Shown here: one piece after another, positions 1 to 8,144 of the stretch
Position numbering within the stretch: position 1 is the stretch's first letter
Layout of the letters: every line of letters begins with the position of its first letter
DNA from: Pseudomonas hygromyciniae
GTDB taxonomy: Bacteria; Pseudomonadota; Gammaproteobacteria; Pseudomonadales; Pseudomonadaceae
DNA: 64,000 bases
Assembly (NCBI RefSeq): GCF_016925675.1
Contig: NZ_CP070507.1
Coordinates: forward strand, 185,869-249,868
Direction of reading: 5' to 3'
Notes under the pieces: model-generated
Told to the model about the DNA's origin: nothing
Databases searched by the model: none
What the model saw: the letters and a program-made list of their open reading frames with translations, nothing else
Program-made: the position numbers and the translations under genes

Positions 1-32
1 AATGCGGTGCGTTACTGTCACGCGCGCTCATG

Positions 33-338
33 TCACACCGCCAGGGCGGTGCAACCGGAGCGCCATTCCTTCCAACCGCTCATGGCGTAGGCCTTGGGCT
101 GGATCAGTTGTTCAAAGGACTGCGTGCCGGGGCCCTCCAGGCCGTCCAAGTAAGCGCACAGTTCGCTCAAGGCCTCACCAAAGGGCACTGGGGCTTCGGC
201 GCTCAGGGTGGCATTCAGGCGCTCGTTCAGGCCGGCGCCGAGCGCCTGGGGCAAGTCGTTGAGCAGCTCGCGCACCTGGGCACGGGTCAGCAGCGGTTCT
301 TCGTAGTGGTCGAAGGCGGATAAGTGAGGCGCTGGCAT
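33..338 (-). CDS. Hypothetical protein, 101 aa
   Basis: I do not recognise this protein. The start at 338 (MPAPHLSAFD) is chosen over the longer frame because an AGGAAG ribosome-binding site lies 9 nt upstream. The product is soluble, acidic and mostly helical in appearance, with no signal peptide or membrane segment. It is followed by the window edge, so any downstream partner is not visible. A terminator-like hairpin at 440-478 separates it from the next minus-strand gene. Confidence 0.5.
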   Translation of the reverse strand: MPAPHLSAFDHYEEPLLTRAQVRELLNDLPQALGAGLNERLNATLSAEAPVPFGEALSELCAYLDGLEGPGTQSFEQLIQPKAYAMSGWKEWRSGCTALAV

Positions 339-439
339 CGAGGTCGCTTCCTGTTTCGAGTAAGGGCGAAGATTGCGTAACACCACTCCAGGGGGTTCTG
401 GTGTGCCACTCCAAGGGCGTTATGGTTTCCGCGGGCACA

Positions 440-478
440 AAAAAAGGCCCCAACACTCGGGGCAAGTGTGGGGGGCCT
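440..478 (-). terminator. Rho-independent terminator (minus strand)
   Basis: The arm GGCCCCAACACT (446-457) pairs, with one bulge, with the G-rich arm at 465-477. On the minus strand the hairpin is followed by a run of seven T. It lies just downstream of the 59-aa gene at 516-695 and probably ends its transcript. Confidence 0.75.
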
Positions 479-515
479 GTTTTACACAAGTGGCGTATTG
501 TTAACGCCGATTCAC

Positions 516-695
516 TCAGTATATCGGCATCAATGGCGGTTCCCCGTCTTTCTGCCAGCCCAGATGGTATTCGGCGTACTGATCCGCACCGTCCTGACAG
601 ACGCACACGGCCAACAGCGTCCAACCATGGGTGATGTAGCTTTCGGCCTGGTGATAGGTGACCTTGATCAGCTTGCGGGTGTCTTCAATCGCCAT
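516..695 (-). CDS. Small hypothetical protein, 59 aa
   Basis: This short frame starts at ATG 695 with AGGAG upstream and ends at TGA 516-518, followed by the hairpin terminator at 440-478. The product begins MAIEDTRKLIKVTYHQAESY and is rich in aromatic residues (HGWTLL, YAEYHLGW). No family is recognised. Ribosome-binding site, sensible codon use and adjacent terminator together support a real gene despite its length. Confidence 0.55.
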   Translation of the reverse strand: MAIEDTRKLIKVTYHQAESYITHGWTLLAVCVCQDGADQYAEYHLGWQKDGEPPLMPIY

Positions 696-761
696 TGATG
701 CAACTCCTTGTGATGGTGGCCTATTGTAAGCACAGCGGCCGAGGTGGCGGAATTCCTTTGG

Positions 762-968
762 TTATGACTGCTCGGCGACCTTGAATTCGCGCACGCGGGC
801 TTCGGACCCCTCGCGGGCATCATCCAACAGTGTCAGGCGCTCGGTTTCAGTGATCGCGGCCACGTCATACAGCGCCTCGGCATAGGCGCGGGCATGTTCC
901 TCGGTGCGGTCGATGTACTGTCGATTCGCCTTGGCGATAGCCAGCACCTTGCGCCGGGCTTGATTCAT
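762..968 (-). CDS. Small hypothetical protein, 68 aa
   Basis: A short, charged, probably all-helical protein (MNQARRKVLAIAKANRQY...). No family is recognised. Its ATG at 968 overlaps the stop of the upstream 38-codon frame (965-1081) as ATGA, and no separate Shine-Dalgarno is obvious, so translation may be coupled to that upstream frame. Confidence 0.4.
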   Translation of the reverse strand: MNQARRKVLAIAKANRQYIDRTEEHARAYAEALYDVAAITETERLTLLDDAREGSEARVREFKVAEQS

Positions 969-1081
969 GTACAGCGTTTATTCGTGGTCGGTATAGGTCG
1001 GCATGGCGGGGGTTCCTTTCTGTTCGGTTCGTAAGGGGTTTCGAAAGCGCGTATGACGGGGCTCCATGCTTCGTTTTCCAT
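965..1081 (-). CDS. Small ORF, 38 aa, containing a toxin-derived segment
   Basis: ATG 1081 has a good AAGGAG site, and the stop overlaps the start of the next gene as ATGA. The first residues (MENEAWSPVI) come from a 23-bp stretch (1051-1073) repeated exactly at 5884-5906 inside a MazF/ChpB-type toxin remnant. After the shared stretch the sequences diverge. It could be a leader peptide or a recombination scar that kept a ribosome-binding site; I favour the scar. Confidence 0.3.
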   Translation of the reverse strand: MENEAWSPVIRAFETPYEPNRKEPPPCRPIPTTNKRCT

Positions 1082-1217
1082 GTCATTTCTCCTTGAACAG
1101 ATCAGTGGTGGTTCGTCAGACAAGAATCGGCAATTGGTCGGTCAATATTCCGACTCCGCTTAGCTTTGACCTCCAACCGCAGTGCGCCACACCTTCTTCG
1201 ACAGATCAGGCACTGCG

Positions 1218-1745
1218 TCAGAATCTATTTTGCGACCTGAAAAGCGTGCTGATAGAAACGGCCAGACGTTCTTCAAATGAAGCGTTGTGATGGATGCTAC
1301 CGGGACTGTTAATCTGAGCCGCGAATTTGTTTAAGCCAGAGTGATTTTCAACGTATAAGTCCCCCACAAGGTGGCGAGGCACTCCGAGGCTGACCGATAT
1401 ATTGATAACCTCATCAAAATCCTCCGCACCATCTTCAAAATAGCCAGGATACCGAGGGACATACCCCTTTAGCTGTCCCTCATAGTTTAGAGCTATAGAC
1501 TCACCAAATTGAATGAAAACAGGCTTCTCATCAAACCTATCATCTAGTTGACTCAGCTGAACCATAGCGCCCTTAATATCGTCCAGGCGTTTGAAGGATT
1601 CAAAGATGAATGCCTCAGGAACCCCAAACTTCCTCGCAACCATCGCAGCCTTGCGGAGATTTCTTTTAATTAAAAATTTGTATATGGCTTTGCCAATCAC
1701 TACAACCAACAATATTGTGGTAACGAGGCCAATGATCTCAAACAT
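1218..1745 (-). CDS. Membrane-anchored hypothetical protein, 175 aa
   Basis: The product starts with one strongly hydrophobic helix (residues about 3-22) followed by a basic stretch, KFLIKRNLRKAA, so the remaining ~150 residues are expected on the cytoplasmic side. No family is recognised. A GGGGG stretch precedes ATG 1745. The gene is visibly AT-richer than its neighbours, suggesting separate acquisition. Confidence 0.55.
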   Translation of the reverse strand: MFEIIGLVTTILLVVVIGKAIYKFLIKRNLRKAAMVARKFGVPEAFIFESFKRLDDIKGAMVQLSQLDDRFDEKPVFIQFGESIALNYEGQLKGYVPRYPGYFEDGAEDFDEVINISVSLGVPRHLVGDLYVENHSGLNKFAAQINSPGSIHHNASFEERLAVSISTLFRSQNRF

Positions 1746-1847
1746 AATTTCCCCCTAGTCCAGATCTTTTGGTTGTCACACTTGCGATTTCCTATACGTC
1801 TTCGTCGTTTGGATTTAGTCTAAAATGCCACGCCAACAGCCAGCCCA

Positions 1848-2051
1848 TCAGCCCGGCAAACATCCCAAATATCTTTGTCGACCATAGGGACCCTCGACCT
1901 CCAAAATTGCAAATTTGAAGAACGCCAATTGCAGTACCCACGCAAGGACTCCAACGGTTATTCCGTGCCTTGAGGCAATTTTATAAGTGAGGGTGGCTAA
2001 CACTGCGAGCGTAGCCAGCCCGATGATTGCGTGACTCAGTAAAATCGGCAT
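1848..2051 (-). CDS. Small membrane protein, possibly frameshifted
   Basis: From ATG 2051 the frame encodes a hydrophobic protein of about 67 aa with two likely membrane helices (MPILLSHAIIGLATLAVLAT; VGVLAWVLQLAFFKFAI). A longer start at 2135 would lie inside the upstream gene and is unlikely. Beyond residue ~50 the frame turns charged, while another frame reads on through IFGMFAGLMGWLLAWHFR to a stop at 1792-1794. That second hydrophobic tail looks more protein-like, so a one-base frameshift near 1880-1900 is possible. Confidence 0.35.
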   Translation of the reverse strand: MPILLSHAIIGLATLAVLATLTYKIASRHGITVGVLAWVLQLAFFKFAILEVEGPYGRQRYLGCLPG

Positions 2052-2064
2052 GGCGTTTTCATTG

Positions 2065-2472
2065 TTAGTTACAGGGATATGCAGACCGCATGAAAAGGTA
2101 GACGGCTGCCGTACTTTGTTGAGCTTTAAGTTCATTACTCATTTTGCGATTTGCCCACCCCATAAACCCATCGACCAGTGACTTGTTCGTCACCTGATCT
2201 GGAATGCATATAGGGCCGCCCCGCTTGAAAGAATGCTCGTTGAAGGCATCCGCAAATGTCCAAGCGTCTCGCCAGATTTGAAACTGCACATTGCACAGAA
2301 AGACACTCGCCACATCGAGTTCGCTGGCTTTTGCTTGCGGAATGCTCACCGCCTTGCACGCGTCTACTAGACCTTGCCCTGTCGACCAATCGAAGCCCGA
2401 CGCGACGGCTGGTGTAGCTCCCGCCAAAACCGATAGTGGACCCAGAAGCGCTAATAATCGAAATCCCTTCAT
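2065..2472 (-). CDS. Rap1a/Tai-like periplasmic protein
   Basis: The protein (135 aa from MKGFRLLALL at 2472) has a signal peptide ending near VASG. The C-terminal ~90 residues resemble the Rap1a/Tai family: spaced cysteines, a CIPDQVTNKSLVDGF segment matching the family's CxP-x-G/V-T pattern, and a terminal helix ending in AYPCN. Family members include periplasmic immunity proteins against type VI amidase effectors, but many have no known role, and no effector is adjacent here. The next gene upstream (2484-2681) is 11 bp away. Confidence 0.5.
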   Translation of the reverse strand: MKGFRLLALLGPLSVLAGATPAVASGFDWSTGQGLVDACKAVSIPQAKASELDVASVFLCNVQFQIWRDAWTFADAFNEHSFKRGGPICIPDQVTNKSLVDGFMGWANRKMSNELKAQQSTAAVYLFMRSAYPCN

Positions 2473-2483
2473 GACTCGTTTTC

Positions 2484-2681
2484 CTAAGTGTTTACCTGAT
2501 CCCAAAGGGGCTGAACATGCTCCATGACCTCTTCTATCGAGCGGGTGCGTCGCTCAGCCTCAAGCAATGCTTTTGCGGCACGGTGCGCTTTACGTTCGCC
2601 CATCCAAAGCATGACAAAAATGGCGATTGCTATCACTGATAAAACAAGGGCTGCTGATAAAGTGAGTACGATGGGTTCCAT
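2484..2681 (-). CDS. Small single-pass membrane protein, 65 aa
   Basis: One N-terminal membrane helix (residues about 4-26, LTLSAALVLSVIAIAIFVML) is followed by a charged helical tail (ERKAHRAAKALLEAERRTR). The layout resembles phage/plasmid Rz-like or small scaffold proteins, but no family is recognised. It sits between the Rap1a-like gene and a lipoprotein gene on the same strand. Confidence 0.45.
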   Translation of the reverse strand: MEPIVLTLSAALVLSVIAIAIFVMLWMGERKAHRAAKALLEAERRTRSIEEVMEHVQPLWDQVNT

Positions 2682-2698
2682 TACTTTTTTCCTGGATT

Positions 2699-3136
2699 TC
2701 AGTACGACGAGCAGGTCGTATAGCCGTAATTGGTGATGCAGTTGGTGTTTTTAGGCGTGTACACCGGATTCTGGGGTGCTGAGATGGAGGGCTGCATCGT
2801 AGCGCCTACTCGATCCGCCACTGTGGCCAGATCCGCGCACGTCATTTCCATAACCGGGCGATCGGCCTCACCCACTACGATGGTGCCGGCTTGTGCCAAG
2901 CTCGCCTGGACCATGCTGCCTAGCTTTGCCTGGTCGTACAGGTATTGGCTGGGATAGCCCTGAGTCTGAAAAACCACGTAATGGTTAAATTGGTTGACGC
3001 TCATCAAATGCTCGCGCTTGCAGATACTGGCTTGAGCGACGCGCGTGGCGATGTGATGGTAATCGGATTCGGGTAGTTGGGTTACGCAGCCACTAAGTGC
3101 TAGCGCACTGGCGAGTGTTATAGCGATCCGTGTCAT
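2699..3136 (-). CDS. Putative outer-membrane lipoprotein, 145 aa
   Basis: Starting at ATG 3136 the product has a classic lipoprotein signal with lipobox LSGC at residues about 15-18 (MTRIAITLASALALSGC). The mature part has several further cysteines and ends in a Tyr/Cys-rich tail (NCITNYGYTTCSSY). No family is recognised. The longer frame from 3184 would bury the signal peptide and is rejected. Confidence 0.5.
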   Translation of the reverse strand: MTRIAITLASALALSGCVTQLPESDYHHIATRVAQASICKREHLMSVNQFNHYVVFQTQGYPSQYLYDQAKLGSMVQASLAQAGTIVVGEADRPVMEMTCADLATVADRVGATMQPSISAPQNPVYTPKNTNCITNYGYTTCSSY

Positions 3137-3331
3137 TTTTGACTTCTCTAAAGCTGTTCGATTCAGCGGGCAGAAAGTGCCCAACTCCTACTGCAAAAGG
3201 CCCAATCAAGGGCCGGTGGTGTCCAGCGATTTCCGTTCTATCAGTGATTGTCAGGAGAAGACCTTTTTAAACGGCCAGGAATGACCTGATCATCTGACGA
3301 TCATTGAACGACAGCACAGCGCGCAGCCTCA

Positions 3332-4213
3332 TCAGCACCAAAGAACTGGTCGCGGCAAGTTGTTAGGATCAGCTTCTAGCCTCGACGCAAGATCCCGATC
3401 AGACACACGGCGCAACGCCTCAGCGGCCACAAACTGAGCGCGCATCGCAAGTACCATCAGCTCGATCCGGGTCATGCCGTGCGATGCATATCGGGTACCG
3501 ACATAGTCAGGGAAAAGCGCGATAGCGCCGCGAAGGCGATCGTCGTGCGCAGTCGATACCTCGCCGATCAGCGCTTCGGCTAGTTTAACAAGGTGGTGCG
3601 ACAATTTGCGGTATTGCGCCTCGGTCCAGCCGCGCGCGGCAAGTGCCCCTTTGAGCGCCAGTTCGGCGGTCAAGCAGATCGTCTGTACGGCCGCGTCGAT
3701 ATCGATGTCACCGGCAAGGATGCGAGCGGTCGCCGTGAGGGACGAGCGCGCGTTGGCGAGTAACTGAGGTGCATCCCCAGTCCCATGCTCCAGATCACTG
3801 ACCCCATAGGCGAAATCCCACAGATCGGCAACGCCATAAAAGGCACGCCAACCCTGTTCTGGATATTGTTCGAATATAAATTCCAGCTCATCACGCGGTA
3901 TCTCGATGCACTCGATGAGGTCAACAGAGACGGATCCATATCCGATGGCGATTCGAACCGGGTACATCTGGTCACGCAGCGCCACCCCGCCTTTGAGCAT
4001 CGCTGGCATCGAGAAATCACCTTCGGGATAGAGCGTATGGTAGATCGCCATGAGCGGGTCCCACATCGCCTTGTCGAACACATCGCCGGAAATGCGGTTG
4101 GCCTTCATCCAGGCCATCGCCACGTGAAACGGCCGCTGGTGCAGTTTCAAGCCCTGCGTGATCAGTTCTTCGTCGCGTTGCCACACGAACTCCTTGTCGA
4201 TGGTCTTCGTCAT
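3332..4213 (-). CDS. Hypothetical protein, 293 aa, possible HEPN-like segment
   Basis: ATG 4213 (MTKTIDKEFVWQ) follows a GGAGAAG site. The protein is soluble. Its central helices around ELALKGALAARG and QYRKLSHHLVKL contain an R-x4-H spacing of the kind seen in HEPN domains, next to a hydrophobic helix as in HEPN folds. This is suggestive only; the first 150 residues match nothing I know. It stands alone, with 145-bp and 230-bp flanks. Confidence 0.45.
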   Translation of the reverse strand: MTKTIDKEFVWQRDEELITQGLKLHQRPFHVAMAWMKANRISGDVFDKAMWDPLMAIYHTLYPEGDFSMPAMLKGGVALRDQMYPVRIAIGYGSVSVDLIECIEIPRDELEFIFEQYPEQGWRAFYGVADLWDFAYGVSDLEHGTGDAPQLLANARSSLTATARILAGDIDIDAAVQTICLTAELALKGALAARGWTEAQYRKLSHHLVKLAEALIGEVSTAHDDRLRGAIALFPDYVGTRYASHGMTRIELMVLAMRAQFVAAEALRRVSDRDLASRLEADPNNLPRPVLWC

Positions 4214-4448
4214 AAAACTTCTCCTCTCTGGGCTTAACACGGGGAGATGCGTTCAAAATGAACGCAACGATCCTGGACGCTTGAATCGTGCCTATCTCTA
4301 AGGCCTCGGCCCCGGTTTGCGGCCGGGACTTGGGGTGTACCTGGTCGTTTTCCTATACGTCGGCGTTTTAGGTGAAGTAGTCGCAAAATGCGCGAGCTAC
4401 CAGCGCCGCGTTCTCGGTCGTAGGTTGGAGAAACCGAAGATCGTCACC

Positions 4449-4697
4449 CTAGGTTGCGTCGCCTCCGCAGCAACCGCGCTGACCGAAGGATGTGCTGGAT
4501 TCACCAAATTCCCGGTCAATTCGCATGTACTCCCCCTCCGACAGCTCCAGGTGCGGAGTGAGTTCGCCCCATAGGAAGTCAACCCCGTCCAGGTCGCCTG
4601 GGTCATGCGCCTCGATCTTGAGTACACGGTTGCCGATCAACTCGATCTGATCGAGTACCACCATGGTAAAGGGCCAAAGGCCTTCGGGACGTTTCAC
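4449..4697 (-). CDS. Small hypothetical protein, 82 aa
   Basis: A small acidic protein beginning MKRPEGLWPFTMVVLDQIEL, with no family recognised. It lies 9 bp downstream of the 86-aa gene at 4707-4967 and about 300 bp downstream of the VRR-NUC gene; the three may form one minus-strand operon. The Cys/Gly-rich end (QRGCCGGDAT) is unusual. Confidence 0.4.
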   Translation of the reverse strand: MKRPEGLWPFTMVVLDQIELIGNRVLKIEAHDPGDLDGVDFLWGELTPHLELSEGEYMRIDREFGESSTSFGQRGCCGGDAT

Positions 4698-4706
4698 GGT
4701 ATTTTC

Positions 4707-4967
4707 CTAGATCCGATCATCTTTATAGGCCCACAGGCAATGCCAGTGATTAAGCGAGCCAAATGAGGCATTGCAGTCAGCAAACAGTGTCATGAATCGA
4801 GCTCTGAACAGCGCCTGGTTTTCGCGGGTATGAAACTCCTCGCTCAAGAACGCACCGATATCACGATCAATACGCTCTGCGCTTTCGGTGTCTGCTTGCT
4901 TCCGAGCGGCGATGTAATGCGCGGCAAGCGTGCATGCGTCCTTCACCAGAGAAGCCGGAAAAACCAC
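4707..4967 (-). CDS. Small hypothetical protein, 86 aa
   Basis: A small helical protein (MVFPASLVKDACTLAAHYIA...) ending in an aromatic segment, NHWHCLWAYK. No family is recognised. It lies 28 bp downstream of the VRR-NUC gene, so co-transcription with that nuclease gene is likely. Confidence 0.4.
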   Translation of the reverse strand: MVFPASLVKDACTLAAHYIAARKQADTESAERIDRDIGAFLSEEFHTRENQALFRARFMTLFADCNASFGSLNHWHCLWAYKDDRI

Positions 4968-4995
4968 TTCGTTTTCTTCAAGCTCTGGCTATGCG

Positions 4996-5676
4996 TCATT
5001 GCTTTAATGCTTTCAGGCGGACCACCCCGCAGTCAAAACCCATGGGGGAAGCAATTCCTCCTGCGAACCGCAGTTGGGAGTCCAGAAGCTTATCGCTTGT
5101 CTTTACCTCTACAAGTTTCATGGCCCCGCTCTGAATCACGATCAGGTCTGGCCATCCAGCACGGTACTCATATGGAGCTGCCGAGAATGCCAATAGGATG
5201 TCAGCCAGTTTGTCACTGCCCAGGTGATCGAATAACTCCAACATGAACGCTTCCTTCACCCTCGGGAAAAATGCCGCGAGTCTCGAGCTCTTGGACAACT
5301 CGTTCACGTTCCGCGCAAGTGCATCCGGGGAAATGCTCCTGACGGTGTCTACGATCTCGGATGTGTGCTCCGCCAGAATCGTCATCTGCGCTTCCAGATA
5401 CCTGTTAACTGCATCGACCCGATCGCCAAAAGAGTTCCTTGCTGCCAGCGTTTCCAGCGCCGCAGCTTTCATGAGCAAAAGGACAGACCCACCTTCGCAA
5501 TAACTCACCCTTCCGCCGCTGCTGGCAAACATCTGGCCGACAACTTCCTCTGGTAACCCGGCCGGACCTCCATCTAACGACCAGAGGCGCTTGTCATGCT
5601 TCTGCGCCATAACCTCAGTCAGTGACCAGCCGACATTTGCACATTGATCAGAAAGCGTGATTTTCTGCTGTGTCAT
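4996..5676 (-). CDS. VRR-NUC-type nuclease domain protein
   Basis: The C-terminal ~65 residues fit the VRR-NUC fold of the PD-(D/E)xK superfamily: a GWPDLIVI strand supplying the catalytic Asp, then AMKLVEVKTSDK supplying the E-x-K, then an SQLRF helix. The N-terminal ~150 residues are helical and unrecognised. VRR-NUC domains occur in FAN1 and in plasmid and phage nucleases. Two small genes follow within about 300 bp. ATG 5676 has no strong Shine-Dalgarno, so the start is less sure than the domain. Confidence 0.65.
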   Translation of the reverse strand: MTQQKITLSDQCANVGWSLTEVMAQKHDKRLWSLDGGPAGLPEEVVGQMFASSGGRVSYCEGGSVLLLMKAAALETLAARNSFGDRVDAVNRYLEAQMTILAEHTSEIVDTVRSISPDALARNVNELSKSSRLAAFFPRVKEAFMLELFDHLGSDKLADILLAFSAAPYEYRAGWPDLIVIQSGAMKLVEVKTSDKLLDSQLRFAGGIASPMGFDCGVVRLKALKQ

Positions 5677-5688
5677 TTTTTTCCTCTG

Positions 5689-5925
5689 CTATTCAATCAA
5701 CACTTGAATGCGGGCCAGCACGTCGTCCATCACCACCTCGGGTGACCGATTCGACGCGCTTTGCTCCTCGGGCCTCAAGATCAACGGTGCGGATCTGATT
5801 GCACAGCACGACACCTTGCGTCTCAGTTCCTGAACCGCTCATTGGCACAGCAAAACCGGCATAGCGGGCAAAATCACCACCTTGTATGACGGGGCTCCAT
5901 GCTTCGATTTCCTGAATATGAAAAC
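5689..5925 (-). pseudogene. MazF/ChpB-type toxin remnant
   Basis: Read on the minus strand, EAWSPVIQGGDFARYAGFAV and TETQGVVLCNQIRTVDL followed by EARGAKRVES match the C-terminal two-thirds of ChpB/PemK-type MazF endoribonucleases. The N-terminal third is missing. After RVESVT a single-base loss shifts the frame; restoring one base gives a normal family ending, VVMDDVLARIQVLIE, and stop at 5689-5691. No antitoxin gene is adjacent. Truncation plus frameshift means it cannot encode an active toxin. A 23-bp piece is also present at 1051-1073. Confidence 0.7.
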
Positions 5926-5949
5926 CAGTGGACAGATGTCCGACCCTTT

Positions 5950-6399
5950 TTAAATCTTCCCAAGCTTTTTCAACGCTTCTACCAGCCGATCCAGACTCAC
6001 ATCAAGATGCTTTTTGTTGGCCACGAACTGTTCCTTCATTACACCTAAGAGCCGCGCTCTGTCCGCATCACCCTCTGCAAGAGACACATTGAAACCGCTG
6101 GTGTTTGGCAGATGGTCACCACTAGCCGAATACTGCATTGCGCTACATACAAGTGTTGCAAGATCGAAAACTCGATGAACCGGAAGCTCTTCTGATTGCC
6201 TTGACCATTTCCCCTCTTTTTCATCGCCGGTGTGTCGCCAAACCTTGGCGGATATTTCTGCTTCTCCAGCCCCATTCCACTGTGCAATGCCAACCGACAA
6301 ACCTTTAGCATCCGATTTATTCGCATGCGGGCCATCAATTTCGTCGTAATTTTCAAGATTTATGAGTGGTATATGCTTCAAATGCGTAGGAATTTTCAA
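5950..6399 (-). CDS. DUF6530-like protein, 149 aa
   Basis: The pattern LKHIPLINLENYDEIDG, then a region beginning LSVGIAQWN and KVWRHTG...WSRQSEELPVHR matches, from memory, the DUF6530 family of unknown function. The family normally ends soon after this block; here a helical tail follows. The gene is AT-rich and stands between the toxin remnant and the integrase-like gene. The DUF name should be confirmed with an HMM search. Confidence 0.5.
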   Translation of the reverse strand: MKIPTHLKHIPLINLENYDEIDGPHANKSDAKGLSVGIAQWNGAGEAEISAKVWRHTGDEKEGKWSRQSEELPVHRVFDLATLVCSAMQYSASGDHLPNTSGFNVSLAEGDADRARLLGVMKEQFVANKKHLDVSLDRLVEALKKLGKI

Positions 6400-6537
6400 A
6401 AATCACCTATATTTCGCCTATCTGTTTTATAAACATTACTAAATTTACTAAGGTTTGTAAATTAGATGTCCAGCAGGATTTTCTTTGAACGTGTGTATCC
6501 CCTACCGTGCGCAGGCTCTGACGCCATCGATAGCCGA

Positions 6538-7308
6538 CTAAAGCGCAATCTCAAACGCTCGGCGTATCACAATCTGGTCAACGCTCAAATACGGCTTGCT
6601 GAGATCGAGGCAAGCATGGCCAAGGATGGTTTGCACCGTCTCAACACCCCCCGTTGCAGCCAGTACCTTTGCCGCCAGTGACCGCCTCCCGCTATGGGAT
6701 GAGCCCTGCTTGATACCCGCCTGGCGGCAGAGCCTGGTGATTGTCTGTTGCAGCGCATCACTGGCACGGTAGGCCACCGGCCCGCTGTCTAACTGGCGAT
6801 GTTTGAATGCCAATTCAAATGCTTGCCCTTCGTGGGTCATGACCAGCTTCGAATCTGGGCTATACCGTCGGTACTCATCCGCACCAGAAAGCCCCCAACA
6901 GCGCTGATACCGGACAACCAACCACGCATCGAGCGCGGCGAGGCATTGGGCATGTGTAAGGTACACATTGCGCGGGCGGCAGCCTTTGGTGATGTCTGCT
7001 CGCAAATACACCTCGGGCTTTATAGCACCGCTGGGATACAGCACGTCGCCAATCTCCAACAAGGCCAATTCGGTGACGCGAATGCCAGAGGTGTGAGTGA
7101 GCCACAACAGCATCACGTCACGCTCCGGCAGACCGCCAGTGACGGATGCAACGCGGATCAGGTGCTTAAATATTGTCCAGGGCGGAGGGAAGTAGCTCGG
7201 CGGGGTGTCATACGGGCTCTCTGTCAGGATTGCACGGGAATCGTGCTGGATCTGGAGAGAGTCAGGCAGTAGCCTCCTGACAAGGGTATCAGCAAGCCCC
7301 GCCTGGTG
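6538..7308 (-). CDS. Short tyrosine recombinase (catalytic domain)
   Basis: The catalytic residues of a tyrosine recombinase are visible in order: Arg in SGIRVTELAL, His-Arg in SHSGRRSLAAK, His in LGHACLDLS, and the nucleophile Tyr in KPYLSVD. The usual N-terminal SAM-like DNA-binding domain is absent or very short. The open frame extends without an ATG from 7116 (GTG) to a stop just above 7308, so the start is unresolved. Plausible roles are a solo integrase that borrows DNA-binding from elsewhere, or a 5'-truncated relic. Confidence 0.55.
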   Translation of the reverse strand, partial: HQAGLADTLVRRLLPDSLQIQHDSRAILTESPYDTPPSYFPPPWTIFKHLIRVASVTGGLPERDVMLLWLTHTSGIRVTELALLEIGDVLYPSGAIKPEVYLRADITKGCRPRNVYLTHAQCLAALDAWLVVRYQRCWGLSGADEYRRYSPDSKLVMTHEGQAFELAFKHRQLDSGPVAYRASDALQQTITRLCRQAGIKQGSSHSGRRSLAAKVLAATGGVETVQTILGHACLDLSKPYLSVDQIVIRRAFEIAL

Positions 7309-7340
7309 TCAAGGAAAGTTAAATATCCCACTTTGGGGTT

Positions 7341-8144
7341 CTATACATGGCCACGTGCTCCATCCCAGAAGGATTTGAGATGGAAAAAAATCGCTGGGAG
7401 CAAGATCAGAACTACGCTGCCACAGACCGATAACGTCACCACCGTTACTGCGCCGTTGAGTGCGTGCCACATACCGATCTCGAGATAACGTGCCACAAGA
7501 TCCGCTGACCTGATGATGTACTTCATTGCAACGCCTTCCCCTTGGAAGGGGATCATCTGGAGCAGTACAACTAGGCCTCCGAAACCGATCGTGACGATGG
7601 CAAAGCCCTTGAGACCTAGGGCGATATCGGCTGTACTTGGGATCGCGTGCATCGAAATAATCATCACGAGCAATGCAATAGCGAACCCCTGCAATGAACT
7701 AGTACCCAGGTGGACGACCGATGCAATGGTACCGGTGGCCACAGCGCCTATCCAACCCAGCAATGGGACCAGGCCCTGGTCGGGAATGCTTAGCTCGTAT
7801 GCTTTGCCTAAGGAGACAACGGCTATTGCGCTCCCGGCCAACAATGGGGCTACTCCTTGAAATAGGAGGCCAATCGAGTTGCGCAGAGAAAACGGACTGT
7901 AGGAAAACTCAACGTAGCCAAGCTGCCCAGTGATCGCATCTGGCGCAAATAAGGCAAGCTTCCTGATTCGAAGGCCGAAGAGCACGCATGCAATCGCGTG
8001 AGACATCTCATGTACCGGCCCACCAATGATTCCAGTGCTCCGATAAACAACCCAGGTCTTTGCAGAAAACCGAGAGACCAATCTACCCCAGAGAAATATC
8101 GCACCGGCCGACACAATCAAAAGTGCGAGGAAGAGGTAAATCAT
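7341..8144 (-). CDS. Membrane-embedded HExxH metalloprotease-like protein (M50-like)
   Basis: A 267-aa protein with about seven hydrophobic segments. HEMSH at residues 45-49 lies inside the second hydrophobic stretch (GGPVHEMSHAIACVLFG), as in M50 site-2 proteases and related membrane zinc proteases. A later conserved Asp-containing motif is not obvious; DIALGLKGF is a weak candidate. The start ATG 8144 overlaps the stop of the upstream helicase gene as ATGA, so it is the last gene of a translationally coupled operon. The active site argues for intramembrane or membrane-proximal proteolysis, substrate unknown. Confidence 0.6.
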   Translation of the reverse strand: MIYLFLALLIVSAGAIFLWGRLVSRFSAKTWVVYRSTGIIGGPVHEMSHAIACVLFGLRIRKLALFAPDAITGQLGYVEFSYSPFSLRNSIGLLFQGVAPLLAGSAIAVVSLGKAYELSIPDQGLVPLLGWIGAVATGTIASVVHLGTSSLQGFAIALLVMIISMHAIPSTADIALGLKGFAIVTIGFGGLVVLLQMIPFQGEGVAMKYIIRSADLVARYLEIGMWHALNGAVTVVTLSVCGSVVLILLPAIFFHLKSFWDGARGHV

